The notes under the pieces: model-generated
What the model was told of the DNA's origin: nothing
Database searches by the model: none
The model's input: only the letters and a program-made list of their open reading frames with translations
Made by a program: the position numbers and the translations under genes
Shown here: piece by piece, positions 13,339 through 24,947 of the stretch
How positions within the stretch are numbered: the stretch's first letter is position 1
How the letters are laid out: every line of letters starts with the position of its first letter
Assembly: GCA_910890315.1 (NCBI GenBank)
Contig: CAJVGD010000005.1
Span: forward strand, 124,001-188,000
DNA: 64,000 nucleotides
Direction of reading: 5' to 3'
Source: Serendipita indica DSM 11827
Taxonomy: Eukaryota > Basidiomycota > Agaricomycetes > Sebacinales > Serendipitaceae

Positions 13339-16300
13339 TCAAGACCGCGGTGGAATCAATGGTTGCGGTGGTTCCCATAGGATACCCTCAATCTTGGCCG
13401 TAATCGCTGCAGGGTAGAATCGCGCTTTCATACGCTCAAGGAGCGCGTTGGCCCGGTTGCGATCGCCGACACTGAGCTCGGCGCGTACCATGGCTTCCCA
13501 GGACGAAGGCTATACAAATCAGTGAGCAGACATACTCTTTCGACAGAACCAGAGACGAACCTCTCGGAAGACGGGATCATTGACGTTCCCGACAACCGAA
13601 CCGTTGACGAGTTGCGGTCCATCATGCGTCATGTGCGGCGCATGGTTATTGGGCGCCGCTGCACCAGCCGCTGGATCTCGCATACTCTCAAATACCTCTC
13701 GAGCTGCCTCCATATTCCCAATCGACGCGTACCCCTTGATGAGAATGTTGTTGATGTACGCCGTCGGGCGAACCTTGTCAACGTTGATCATTTGCTCAAA
13801 GTATTGCTGCATGAGGTCAATTCGGTGGTGGCTGAGGAAGACGGCGAGGATGGCCTCGTATGCAATTACGTCGGGCAATGTAACCCGCGTCGAACGACCG
13901 CGTTTGTTAACAGGGAAAAGTGTAGACGTCACTTGTCGATTAGCCCCACGCAGGCCATCAAAGACACCCTTGGCAGCTTCGAGATTGGACGTCGAGCACC
14001 CATGAGTGATGATGATCGACGCATAGTGGTTGCCGGTAATCTCGATTCCACGTTGCTTCATCAAGTCGATTATCTCCTCCATCTTCCTAATGTCAACGGG
14101 CTCAATCTTTCCATATATGTCCAACATGAGCTAGAAATCGATGAGAAATCGTATGTGCCGAACATGAAAATGACAAACCTTGTACGTATACGCAGTCGGT
14201 TGCACACCCATTTGCTCCATCAAGTGGTAGTAGTAAAGCGCCCGCTCACGGTTTGGCTTGACGTGCGTATACAACTGCATCATCGTATTGAACGGCGGGA
14301 TGCGAGCCTTGTACGCCGGAAGGGTCGTCATCTCCTCAAAGAGCGTCTCGGCCGTCGCTACGTCTCCAATTCTCGCACAACCAGCAATGACAGCCCCGTA
14401 CGTGACCTCCGTTGGCGCCAACCCAGCGGTCTTCATTGCCTGGAACAACACCATCGCATAGTCTGCCTTGCGCGCCTTGGCCAAGCGAGAGATAATCGTA
14501 TTGTAGAGGTACCCAGTGGGCTCGACTCCAAGTCGTCGGCTCTCCTCGAATAACTCTGTCGCGACGGATGCATTGTCGGTGGTGTCCTTGATATTGGCGA
14601 TAAGGGCTCCGTATGAGTTTGCAGAAGGCGCACTTCCTTGGGCTACGAGCCTCGAGCGGTGAATCGACGCAGCCTTGATATCTCCACAATGCGACAGGGC
14701 CGTGATCATCGCGTCTTCGAGCGCAAACCAAGCGCTTGCCTGCCAAGACTTGTTGTTCTCCAAGGTGGACAAAATCTCGTTACCAATCTGATAGCAAACG
14801 ATAACCTTGTCCTTGGCCTTGGAATGTCCAAGTGTGACAATCAGTCGCGCAATGCTCTCGGGTGCAGGGACATCGCCAAGCTTGTACCCCGCGAGCAGGC
14901 GCTCATAGGCAACTTCCGGTGGGATATTTCCGCCTACACCGTTGATATATGCTGGATTCGAACGAGAGCCTTCGTTGATATAGTTGCTCTGCGCGGGACT
15001 GATAACAAGCGGATACGTGGAGCGTTTGGCGAGAGGCTGTCCGTCACCAATGACAGAATTGCTGATCATGTCCAGCTTCCCATTCGTCACCCCGCGCACT
15101 TCGTCCACGGTAGCTTGAACGGCTGCGGATGCCTCTGGGACCTGGTCGGGTGGAACGTCGATCACGCCGCTCTTCTTGACATATAGCGGCAAATGTTCGT
15201 TGATATCGACGAATCCAGGCCCGAGTGACTGGAGCAATTCGTCGACTTTGGCTTGGCCGAGGTGGTACTGAAGGATGCGATAGATCCGATAGACGTTATT
15301 CTTGCCTAGGTTGCGGAGCGTTCCCCCGTTGGAGTGCAAAATCTGCAAAAAGCTGACCAATTGCCATGCGAGCTCTGGGTTGGGCTGCGGTCGGTTATCC
15401 TCGTAGTGAACGGACATGGCCGTGGCGGAAAAGGTCTTCGCCAGGTTCGTCCAGTCGTGTCGGGTAAGTGACTTGAGTGCAGGATCATCGCGGTAAGAGA
15501 GGAACGCATTGCTGAGATACCACGCCGCGCGCATTGGTGGCAAGATACCCGCCGCATCCACAAGTCGAAGCATCGATAGCAGCCCATTCAACGACGGGAA
15601 CTGCTTCGTTTCTGACCCGTACACCCACAGGCGTTCCAGCAAGCCGCTCACGAGCGTACACAGGTTTGAGAGTGCGGTCAGTGCTTCGACGGGTGGCTCG
15701 TCGCCAAGCTCCTCCAGTTCTTTTGGATCAACTGACCCCGTCTCGTGTGCGACAACCTGCTGTCTTTCCTTTGTGTACAACCTGCTCGCGAGCATAATGG
15801 CATCATCAAGCCGGTTCTGGTTGATATACATCCCGACCGCATGCCATCCACGATTACGGAGAGCGCGACCCGCCGTATCGATGAGAGAACGCGGGTGAGG
15901 TTGGAAGCAAGCGAGGAACCACGCCGCCTCGTCTGGTGTCAAAGGCGAGGAGCTCGCGTCCGAGGCAGGGTCAAGATACTTGGCCACAAACTCGTCCAGC
16001 TTCTCCTCTTGGAAAAGCTTGTCGATGAGTCTTGTTTGTGTCCAATCCAGTCGTCGTTGCGCCTCGGTCGGTTCCAACTTGCTCGCCTCGAGTCCAGCAA
16101 CGCATGAGCGCCAAATCGTACCCCAGAGTTGCCTTTCGCGCAGGTCGTAATGCACATGATGCCTACCATACGCTTGACGTATAAGAGCCATCACTTCAGC
16201 CCTTTGCGCTGGGCTTAGCTTTCTCTTCTCCTCGGTCGCCTTCGAGGCCTCGGCATTGGAGGTTTTGGCCAGGATCTTCTGCCACTTCTGTGCGACCTGT

Positions 16301-18888
16301 GGAAGCAAGTTGCGCTTATAATACTCTACGGCGAGTACGTTGGCATAATCAGTCAAGTCCTCCATCTCGCGCACCAATCCTCGGTCATACAGATGCTGCA
16401 ACATCGAGTCCCAGAGCGTACGACTCGGACGCGGTGGTACGTGGATGGGATCCCACTGGTGGACGATTGCAAGTTGCGGGGCTTGGTGGTTCTTGTCGAG
16501 GTGGGCCGAGGGCGTTTGCTCAAGGAGTCGCTTGAACCAGGCGATAGCCGTAGCGGTATCCCCCATATCCATAAAGCTCTTGACAACCTCATGGTACGTA
16601 CGCGCAGATGGCGGTGGGACGTCGACGGGCGTCAAGGTGATCGACGTGACAAGGTCCGAATCCGCTGCTGCAGACTCTGTAGCCGACGCGGTCTTTGTAG
16701 AAGTCGAAGCGGCGGGAGCAAACGACGTCGAATCCATCATCTTCTCCAGAATGGCCAACGCACCAACCGCATCTCCACATCGGAAATGAGCTTGGATCAT
16801 TTGCGTCCACACGCCAATTAAACTCCTGACGGCAGGCGGACTGAGCGGCTCATGCGGTTGGAGTACCCGTGCCTTTTTGGACCATGATGGCAAGAATTGA
16901 GAGCGTTGACGGTTTGGCATGTTGGCCTTCTCTGCATCGGCGATCCATTCAATCCCACCACGCGCACAGGCAGAACGGAACTCGTTCCACACCTCCTGGG
17001 CACCCTCAAGGTCTTTGGACAGCGAGTAGATCTACCACACGTCAATACTTGTGTTTCTCACAGAGGAAAAGATACTCACATCCAAGAGCAACTGGAATGT
17101 CCGCGCATTGGGCAAGCATCCACTCTTCTCCATGTGCGCGTAAACTGTGATCGCACTCGAGACGCCACCAACGGCATCTACCTTGACCTCTTCACCTTGT
17201 TGTGCCTTTGACATTTGAATAATCGCATGATGACGAGCGGCGACGAGGAGTAAATTATACGTAGTGATACCCAGGCTCCTCGGGGTGTCTTGTTGAAGCG
17301 TCGCGTTCAGGAGTGCCATGGCTGGTGCAAGATTGTTCTCCTGCTCCAATTGCTGCATCTTGTCGACCTGGGCGGGCGAGACATGAACATCCTCCCTTTG
17401 GCCTTGCTCGTCGACAGACACGGACGAGTGCATCTCCTCGAAGCGATAAAGGTGATTCAAGATGATGTACACCTCTTCGTCTCGTACCGCCAAAGAGCGG
17501 ATGAGCAATCCCACGACGGCCTCGGAGGGAATGATGACACCCGCATCCGTCGATTCTTCCAAACCTTGGAGCGAGTTTGGCTTGGGCGTCTTGACTTGCA
17601 CAAACGATCCACTCAAGAGATCATTGTACAGCCCAATCGCCCGGTGTAAGCTCTCCATAGGACGTCGGAGGACGATGACGGCCCAAAGGACATATGACCA
17701 AGTTGTAGAGTCACTAACACCGTCCTTTCTTAACGTCTGGATATGCCTCTCCAGCTGTTTGACAGCCGAGTCTGCCTTTTGACTCGTCCACTCGCCTGCC
17801 ATTTCCGCCTGGGATCGCCCACGCGCCAATTCGTAAATGGCCTGTAAACTCGGGTGTCGGAATTGACCGCCTTGACGGACGTCACGAGCCTGTTTGGTAG
17901 GAGGGAGAACTGATTGCGGAGAGGATGGATCGGTGGCGCTCTCAGCGAGTGTAGCCGCTGCATCCTGCTCAATCATCTCGAACAGCGCCTCGTTGTTCTC
18001 CGCGACGCTTCCTTCGTACAACTCTGCATCGGACTGGCTCATGCCCATCGCTTGCTCCGCATGCTCGTCGACGAGAGATCCAGCGCTCGAGCCGGACTCG
18101 CGCAGATCTAGTGCAGTTTCGACTCCTTCTGCGGATAAAGAAGACGGCGAGTCTGTGGCAGAAGTGGCATAGTACCGCTGGAGATGACCGGCCTTTGGAC
18201 TACGCACGAGCGCTCGCGAAGAGGATCGTGATGTGGCATTGTCTACGACTGTCTCTTCTGAATCTCGTCGTTGAGGTCGGTAATGAGGACCTGGGTACGA
18301 CTTTGTTTGCAAGAGTCTCGCTTGGACGAGACGTGACGGTGGGATAGAGATGAGTGCATTATTCGGATTACGACGGATAAGTTGGTGGTGCTTTTGGTGT
18401 AATGGACGTGCGGTGGATGCCCGTCTGGCGAGCTGCTTGCGCTTCCGTCGCTCTTCGTCATCTTGAGCTGCAAAGGAAGGATCCTGTGTTGCCTGCTATA
18501 AGCTTGTTAGAATTATTGCGACAAGATGGAAAGCAAGCAAGAAAAAGTCTCGGTGTGAACGTGATATGCTCAGCACGACGTGTCCATACGCTGGGGAAAT
18601 ACCAGGAAATAGACGACTACATACCTGATATGCATTATAAAAGCGACCTCCTGCATTGAATTTTGCGCTGGCAGCATTGCTCGACGCGCTGCTCGTCGCA
18701 CCCGACGCCCCCGCGCTCCATCCGAGCGAAGTGGTCGCATTCGAGGCAGCATTCGCGAGCTGCTGCTGAGGTTGATGCTGGAAAGCATTGATGAGCGACG
18801 GAGTGATCGTCTGTGTGCCCGTCTGGACGGCAGCAGCGACACGGGCAGTAGTAAAGTGGAACAGAGTCGTTGCTGCTTTTGGAATCAT
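13339..18888 (-). CDS. Large pentatricopeptide-repeat (PPR) protein, mitochondrial
   Basis: Five exons (18888-18625, 18492-17080, 17031-14179, 14130-13561, 13509-13339) total 5,271 nt, giving 1,756 residues in one frame. The N-terminus MIPKAATTLFHFTTARVAAA looks like a mitochondrial presequence. Gln/Ser/Ala-rich linkers follow. PPR helices are clearest in the C-terminal third, for example YGALIANIKD, YLYNTIISRLAKARKAD, VTYGAVIAGCARIGD and AYTYKLMLDIYGKI, each about 35 residues. PPR proteins bind organellar RNA and help its translation, processing or stability. By size and layout this resembles fungal COX1-translation factors such as Neurospora CYA-5, but that is a guess. All introns are GT-AG, with phases conserved. 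Confidence 0.88.
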
Positions 18889-19301
18889 ATTCTTCTGGAT
18901 GATGAGTGCTTCTTTTTAGATATTACACGTGCTGTTGGTGCTCGAAGGGCCGATGTTGGTCGTCGTGGGTAGTCGAAAAAAGTGAATCGGAATATGCGGA
19001 ATGCGTCTGGAGATAGAGGAGACGAATAAGCAAATCTAGACGAATTATTTGTGACCAGATTCTGCCAATGGGCGCATGCCGTTGACCGTAGTATCACACG
19101 AGTCAGTGTTCAAGAGTTGGCACTCCCCAGCCTCAGCACCGTGGGCCAGATCTGCCGGACAACTCGTCAGCCAACGGCACCTCTTCTAGAAATCCGCATT
19201 ATTGCGGGGCTCCATCTCATCTCCGGTTCCGCTTTCTCTCTTTCCAGAAACAAGCACGTGTCGATCAATAACACACAATTAGAATACGATAGCTTGCAAA
19301 T

Positions 19302-20151
19302 CTACGCGGCGCCACCAGTCTAATTGACATTGGTCAATCAACACATCACAAAGCCAGCATAGGACATACCATAACACTCTCCATTTCACGCTCCGTCATT
19401 GCCACTGTCCTCCATAGCTTTTCCGGTGCCTCCCAAAATTCGGCATACGTCCGACTCCCGCTCGCCTTTGAATTAGGACTCTCACTCTTTGCAGATGCTC
19501 CTCCAGTACTGGATGCAACAGAAGCACTAGTAGATGATGACGACGAGTCAAACCGCTTGAAAAGGTTGGCAAACGCGTCTTTGATATCCTGGGGTGCGGC
19601 CGGGTGTGGACGGTGTGCCTCTACATGTCCTCCTAATAGTTATCAAGTATAAATCGCATATTTTCGGATTCCCCGTTGCCGTTTTGGGACAAGTTGCGTT
19701 TCGCCGAGTTCAACGTCGGCGGTAATTCCACCGCAAAAGTAGAAAGTATCATTGGTAGTCCATTGTTTTCAAAATCCAAGTATCCAAGTATCGCGGTGTA
19801 GGTAATTGCAGGCCATGTTGTTTCACAACGCAGAATCACGCGCAGTCGTAACCACAAGTTTGGGTCCGTATTCGCAATTGAAGAAACCCATGGTATTGGT
19901 AATGTCGAATTTGACCATCCCCATGGACCGCCGTATCCAGGTGTGACGCATTTCGATAGCGCACATTCCAAGCGTAGCCAAAGGAGATAAAATCCAAAGT
20001 TGGAGAAGATGTATCATTGAAAAAACAGTTTTTGTGAGAGTCTAATCACGATTCTGGCAAAGCAAGACGCACCAGTCCGTTTGCCGACAAAATGGATCAA
20101 CGGTTTTCGGGCTTGCGCAGCAGATGCAGCGCGTATCAGAGTCGGTCTCAT
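19302..20151 (-). CDS. KGD4: Kgd4/Ymr31-type subunit of the 2-oxoglutarate dehydrogenase complex
   Basis: A 119-residue mitochondrial protein from exons 20151-20073, 19632-19370 and 19319-19302 (360 nt). The start MRPTLIRAASAAQARKPLIHF is a basic presequence running into the family motif HFVGKR, then HRPHPAAP. A Ser-rich linker leads to the conserved end YAEFWEAPEKLW and EREMESVMTGGAA, equivalent to the ELESINSGGAW end of yeast Ymr31. In yeast this protein recruits the E3 dihydrolipoyl dehydrogenase to the E1-E2 core of 2-oxoglutarate dehydrogenase. The last exon is only 18 nt including the stop. Intron 1 is 440 nt, far longer than other introns here. Identification rests on these motifs and the size. 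Confidence 0.82.
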
Positions 20152-20283
20152 CGTTTAATCAATAGGATATTCAAGATATCCCCCAATTGCGTAGCAAGGT
20201 GTTGTGGTCGAGTTCAAGTTTGAGCAAACATCACTTCAAGGGATAAATACGGTTCGTGTCATTACCCAGCACAAGCTACTCTA

Positions 20284-21874
20284 TTAATCGTCCGGATCTA
20301 CTGAATAGCGATGCAACCCATAATCCTTCCATAGGACGTCGATATGCTCCAACAAAGGCGGTCTCCGTGCACTTGAACGCACTACCTGCTTTAAATAAAG
20401 GTCGATGTGGATGGAGAAGTGTGGCACAGTGCCGATAGTTAAAGTCCGTAGCCGCGGACACGGCATATCCATGAACAGTGCGTATAGAGTCTGCTCGTAC
20501 AACACTAGATCGTCACTCAGCGAAAAGAGTATCACGTTTTCCACAGAGGGCATGGACCTAAATGTCTCGTCACTGAGTGGAAATGCTGCAATGGTGGCCA
20601 TTAGAAAGTACTTGAGCCGTGGCACCGCCGGCAACACCACAGGCGGGTCTGCGGGAAACGACTCTCCGTCAAAAGCGATCCTCTCAAGAGAGGGGAACCT
20701 TCATATCCCGTATCCAAGCCGTGTCTGTTTCCTGCGTCGGAACGATGTTCAACTCGGTCAAACATGGAAAGCAATAGCTCGCTGTCGCTTGATAACGACA
20801 CAAGCACTCCCTGTCGTTGATAGTAATGAAGAAGGTTTGAAGTACGGGAAAGTCGACCTTGCCCAGATGACACGGCGAACACTGGGTGGACAGCGTTTCT
20901 AGTAGGGGAAGCTTGATATGCGGTGATCGACAACCCGGCCAAATTCCAAAGGGGATCCGTAACCGGTGCAGCTTTTGATACTTGGATATGACGTTGTCAA
21001 AGTCTGCTAGGTTACGGGCAGGAAAGCCAGTAGCAAGCTCCTTCAGGCGCAAATGAAGCCCTACGTCATCACGATCCAGACGGAGGAAGAGTTCGAATGG
21101 AACGTTAAGGCTAGTCAGTCGTTGTCCCGTTTGCAACGCGGTGATCAACAGTGGGGGTAGTCCCCGCGGAGCATACGTAACGACTTGCTCGAGATTGCGG
21201 ACTTCCACGGACTGGCAGAGTGCGGTGAGGAAGCCTACACCAAAGGGGCTCGTGTCAAACTCGAGAGTTCGAACGGAGACGCCCTTGGACTGTGCAAGAA
21301 CGGAATACCAGTTCTTGAGATCATTGATATTTTGTTGGCTTAATCTGACCGCCAGCCGAAGAGGTGCAGAGCGCGCTCGCTTGAGAGCATCCTCAAACAC
21401 CGGTGGGGTCTCGCAAACTGTAGTAGATCCCCGAGACACCAATCTGATACGATGGTGTATTCTCCATACATCGATACCGTGCGCGTTGCTGGGAGGCGAG
21501 TCGCTCAGGGTAATGTCCGTCCAAAGCGCAGCCGCCCCGAGAGCAAGCGCCCTCCAGCGACGACAAACGAGCGTCAAGTGCCATGGAGAGTTGCAATCCA
21601 TGACAAAATGGGTAAATATAGCTAGGAGAAGCTCGTCCGGAAGGAAGCCAAGCCTAGCAGAACCCAAAGACGAACCAATAACTGCAAAGAATTCTCCATA
21701 TCAGTATATGCGATTCGCAAATAGGTAATACGTACCGCTGGGATCATAAGAATCTATGAACTCGTCGGCATATTGAGAGAACACAAGTTCATCGAGGAAT
21801 TGGATGGCAAGGTCATCAACTTTCGCATTCAGGCTGACCCAGAGTTGCCAACCAGTTTTCAGGAAGTCCTTCAT
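20284..21874 (-). CDS. F-box/LRR-type protein with one frameshift near its 3' third
   Basis: An F-box protein, a likely SCF substrate adaptor. Exon 1 (21874-21736) has LWVSLNAKVDDLAIQFLDEL, and exon 2 starts at 21681. The F-box reads GFLPDELLLAIFTHFVMD and SPWHLTLVCRRWRALALG, followed by a leucine-rich region to WIRDMKVPL. There the frame stops at 20684, but sequence continuing in another frame (ERIAFDGESFPADPPV to WKDYGLHRYSVDPDD) clearly belongs to the same protein. The shift falls in a CTCTCTT run near 20690. If real, the protein is shortened to about 375 residues. An AT-rich tataaatag lies on the minus strand upstream of the start. It is paralogous to the F-box locus at 11.3-12.9 kb. Confidence 0.7.
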
Positions 21875-22075
21875 TCCTTCCGCAGAGTTATGTAGACTAT
21901 TTATATTCCGGCCCACGGTTGTGGCCGGGAGCAAGTGAGAGAGCGTGTTTAGATACGTGTCACAATGAATGTCAAAGAGCGTTTATTTGTGTAGTAGACT
22001 GTCCATGAAAGTACCAAATAAGCGAGTAAATGTAGTCCATATCCGGTAATATAGGTTCGTGAGTCCACGGCGCCT

Positions 22076-24512
22076 CTAAAAGAGCGCAAATACACCCAAT
22101 AGCCCGACCAAAAGCGCAGAAATTGACTTGGTCAGTGCTACTGTTCTCGGTGATCCAGAAGGATGCGATCCGCCGTTGTTGGTCTGATGATCCGGCGTGG
22201 CCGTCACCGTCGATGACGCCGGGAGGGGCTCAACATCATGAAGAGTCTGTTGCTCAATCTTTCCAGACCCAACCATGACTTGAACGCCGACCGAGGGAAC
22301 ACCATTGACGACGACAAAGAGCCCTACACAGCGGTTATTAGCACTCAATTACGAGGACTATAAGCAAGGTTAACTCACAAGAAGTGCCAGGAGGGATTAC
22401 ATTCGGATTTGGCGGAGGCTGGCTGACATGCAATGTCGCGCTTCCATCCGAATTGGCCGTAAACGTGCATTCCAGTTCGACCATACGCATCCCAAAGTTG
22501 ATTCCGTGTGTCGAGAATCCAGTGCGTGCCAGTTGAACTTTGACGGCGTTTAAGTTTCCAATGTTTCCGCCCAAGTCTTCAGAGGAGAGCTGAAGGTCAA
22601 AGTATTGCCCGCCATAGGTTAAAGTGGTTGGGATGCCCGATGGCTCCGGACGACGCTTGTTATAGTACAGAGGGTAGAATCGTTCAATGGCGTATTCGGT
22701 CGGGTACGTCTTTTGGGGGCTATAGTCCGCATGTGGGTTGCTTCCCGAGACGAGAACGGATCCTATGGGAGAAGGGTGAGTTGAGGTCAATAGGTCTGGG
22801 AGACTGCGGCGTACCATCGGGCAGCAGAGTTGCTGTGGAGTGATACATGCGCGCGACCTGTGATTCTTGGAGGCCTTGATCCGACCACCTTTGGCCCTTT
22901 GGCTTGCTGCCATCGTATATGACCGGTCGGAAGACTGGTCTGTCTGCCAAACTGTCGTCCACGGACCAAGATTGTTGTTGTGCATTGGCATATCCAGCCA
23001 CACCCTGCATTGTCAGTTAGTACAGCCTTCGACCTGAGCAATACAAATAAGCTGACCATATTCGCGCCATTCAGAATGACCACCGTCGAATCAGGCAAAA
23101 TAATCGCATTGGACATGACTCGTCCAGCAGGCAACGAGTCCTCAAAGTCCCAATCACCCGAAAATGCAGGAGACATGCTGATGCAGCTTGCCGATGCCGG
23201 GATGTTGATCAATATCTTGTCCCTATTCAACCAGTCCTCTCGAGCAATGTCGCTCCCGCCGCAATAGACGACTGTCGCATTCCATCCATCCTTGACGGTG
23301 ACTGGCTTCATGAATGTGGCTGCTGATGCTGGGTAGGTACGAACAGCGTCGGGAACGGTGGGGAGGGGCAACTCTCGAGGTAATGGCCCGCTAAGGTCGA
23401 GAATGGCAGCAGCGCGGTTGATATTTAAAAGGAATTGACCAGTGGGTAGGAGATGTGTAATGGGATACAGGTTGGCGGGAACCGTGTCGATAAGGATTGG
23501 GCTACCGACAGGAGTTTCCCCATCACGACGGGGCCAAAACTCGTATGTTGGATTGTTGTTGTCCAAACTATAGTCATTCAGCTCAATGAACTCGACTTTC
23601 AGGGAATCGCTCACCTGCTGACAAAGTCGCCAGTCTTCGAACCACCAAAGACTACCAAACAGTGAGAATGCGACGACTTCAAGTATTGTAAGCGTACCGA
23701 ACATCCTTCCATCACCCATGGGTTCCAGAGTAGGATACCATCGACGCTCCGTCCTGAGTATTGTCAGCAAAGCAACGACGTGCAAAGGTTGCTCACAAAT
23801 CGAGACTCTGGTCGTTTGTCCATTCGGCATTATCACCAGGAAGTATTGTTCTCGCGGATTTACCTCCATCCGAGTTATGATAGGTATTGTCACCATTCTG
23901 GTTCACCGCATCTACACCGTTCGGATCCGAAGCCATGTTTCCTCCCAAATTGAGCCATCGGCCGTCACCTAGGGTAGACATGAGCTATTGTCAGTTGAGC
24001 ATCAGATCGCACTAACCAAGTTGACCACCGCCTGCGCAAAATGTATTGGTGACTACTTCAAGTGCTTTGGTCTCTTTGGTTTCGAGATTATAGACGGAAG
24101 CCCAGGCAGGATGTCCGTTAATCTGATGTGGATTCCCTTCGACCTTGTCGAGGATGTACACCTAATTCGACATCCGTGAGCCTTTCTTCATAGCACTATC
24201 GTAACAGTAAGGACATACCAGCTTATCTGTACCAAGAAACATTTGTTGTGCAGAGACATATGAATCACCAACTCTCTCGAAGCCGCCAATCATACTATCC
24301 GGTACTTGGTGTGTTGGTTGACCAGGTTTGACACCTCCTGGTGTTTGTCTAGGGACGAGACCTCTTCTATGTAGTTGACTTGCTGTTCTCTTCGCTCTCA
24401 GATCTTCCCAGCGTGGATGATGCTTTGCTGGGTCATAATTTTCCGCCGCCACAAAATCGACAACGGCGAGTCCAAGCGCGACGAGAGTAGAGAGTTTCGA
24501 GACTGATGCCAT
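22076..24512 (-). CDS. Glyoxal oxidase (copper radical oxidase, AA5_1), probably GPI-anchored
   Basis: Extracellular copper-radical oxidase that oxidises aldehydes such as glyoxal and releases H2O2, often feeding peroxidases. Nine exons (24512-24219, 24161-24017, 23969-23797, 23753-23698, 23651-23615, 23567-23057, 23004-22815, 22761-22379, 22323-22076) total 2,037 nt, giving 678 residues. A signal peptide (MASVSKLSTLVALGLAVVDF) is followed by NTFCAGGGQLGDGRW, the radical-site Cys region, then RRWYPTLEP, DGRMFVFGGSKTG and ARMYHSTATLLPDG with the Tyr-His copper ligands. STHGINFGMRMVEL carries the further His. The C-terminus is Ser/Thr-rich and ends in a hydrophobic tail (SISALLVGLLGVFALF), typical of a GPI signal. 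The frame is intact throughout. Confidence 0.93.
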
Positions 24513-24947
24513 TATAGAGAGAGCCAGAGACCAGAAGAAAAGACGAAAGCTCTGGCGCTGAAAAGAAAGAAGGAAAAGGGGATGAGGAGGCGGCCCGAGG
24601 GAGTTTCACCGTGCATTATAAAGAGTGGACAGTTGCCCATTAACGCCGCCCGACCTCTATGCACTGCTGTTCCTGTTGCCGTTCTTCTCCCGGCACGGGC
24701 GTCTGTCTACATATCGGCAATCCCGCTCATCGGGCAGTGTGAAAATAAAGTCCGTTCCTTCAAGAGGCATAGCTTGTCCATTTACATTGCATTGTGCGCT
24801 GTTCATAGACGGTTCTAGCCATCTTATAATCGTGGTCGAGGCCAAGATTGTCACGGAGTTTGCGCCTTTGGTCCCGACGAGCGGATCTCTTCTGACAGAC
24901 TTTGGATAGTAACAAGGGTGCAGCGTTATACATAATATACTGCTTTT
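24513..24947. other. Intergenic, glyoxal oxidase upstream region
   Basis: About 435 bp between the start of the glyoxal oxidase and the stop of NLR gene B, both on the minus strand. It holds the oxidase promoter. An AT-rich cattataaag at about 24613-24623 is a weak TATA candidate. No coding exon is supported. Confidence 0.4.

Noticed and set aside
13148-13378. Minus-strand hydrophobic ORF beginning MGTTATIDSTAVLRLLAA
   Set aside because: Its start lies inside the last PPR exon in another frame. The PPR frame continues to a stop at 13339, so this is mostly a shadow.
13522-14553. A 343-codon plus-strand ORF opposite the PPR gene
   Set aside because: Arg-rich, no family signal, and exactly antisense to conserved PPR coding sequence.
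22787-23896. A 369-codon uninterrupted minus ORF
   Set aside because: It reads through several introns of the glyoxal oxidase gene. Splicing gives family sequence (DGRMFVFGGSKTG) that the unspliced frame lacks.
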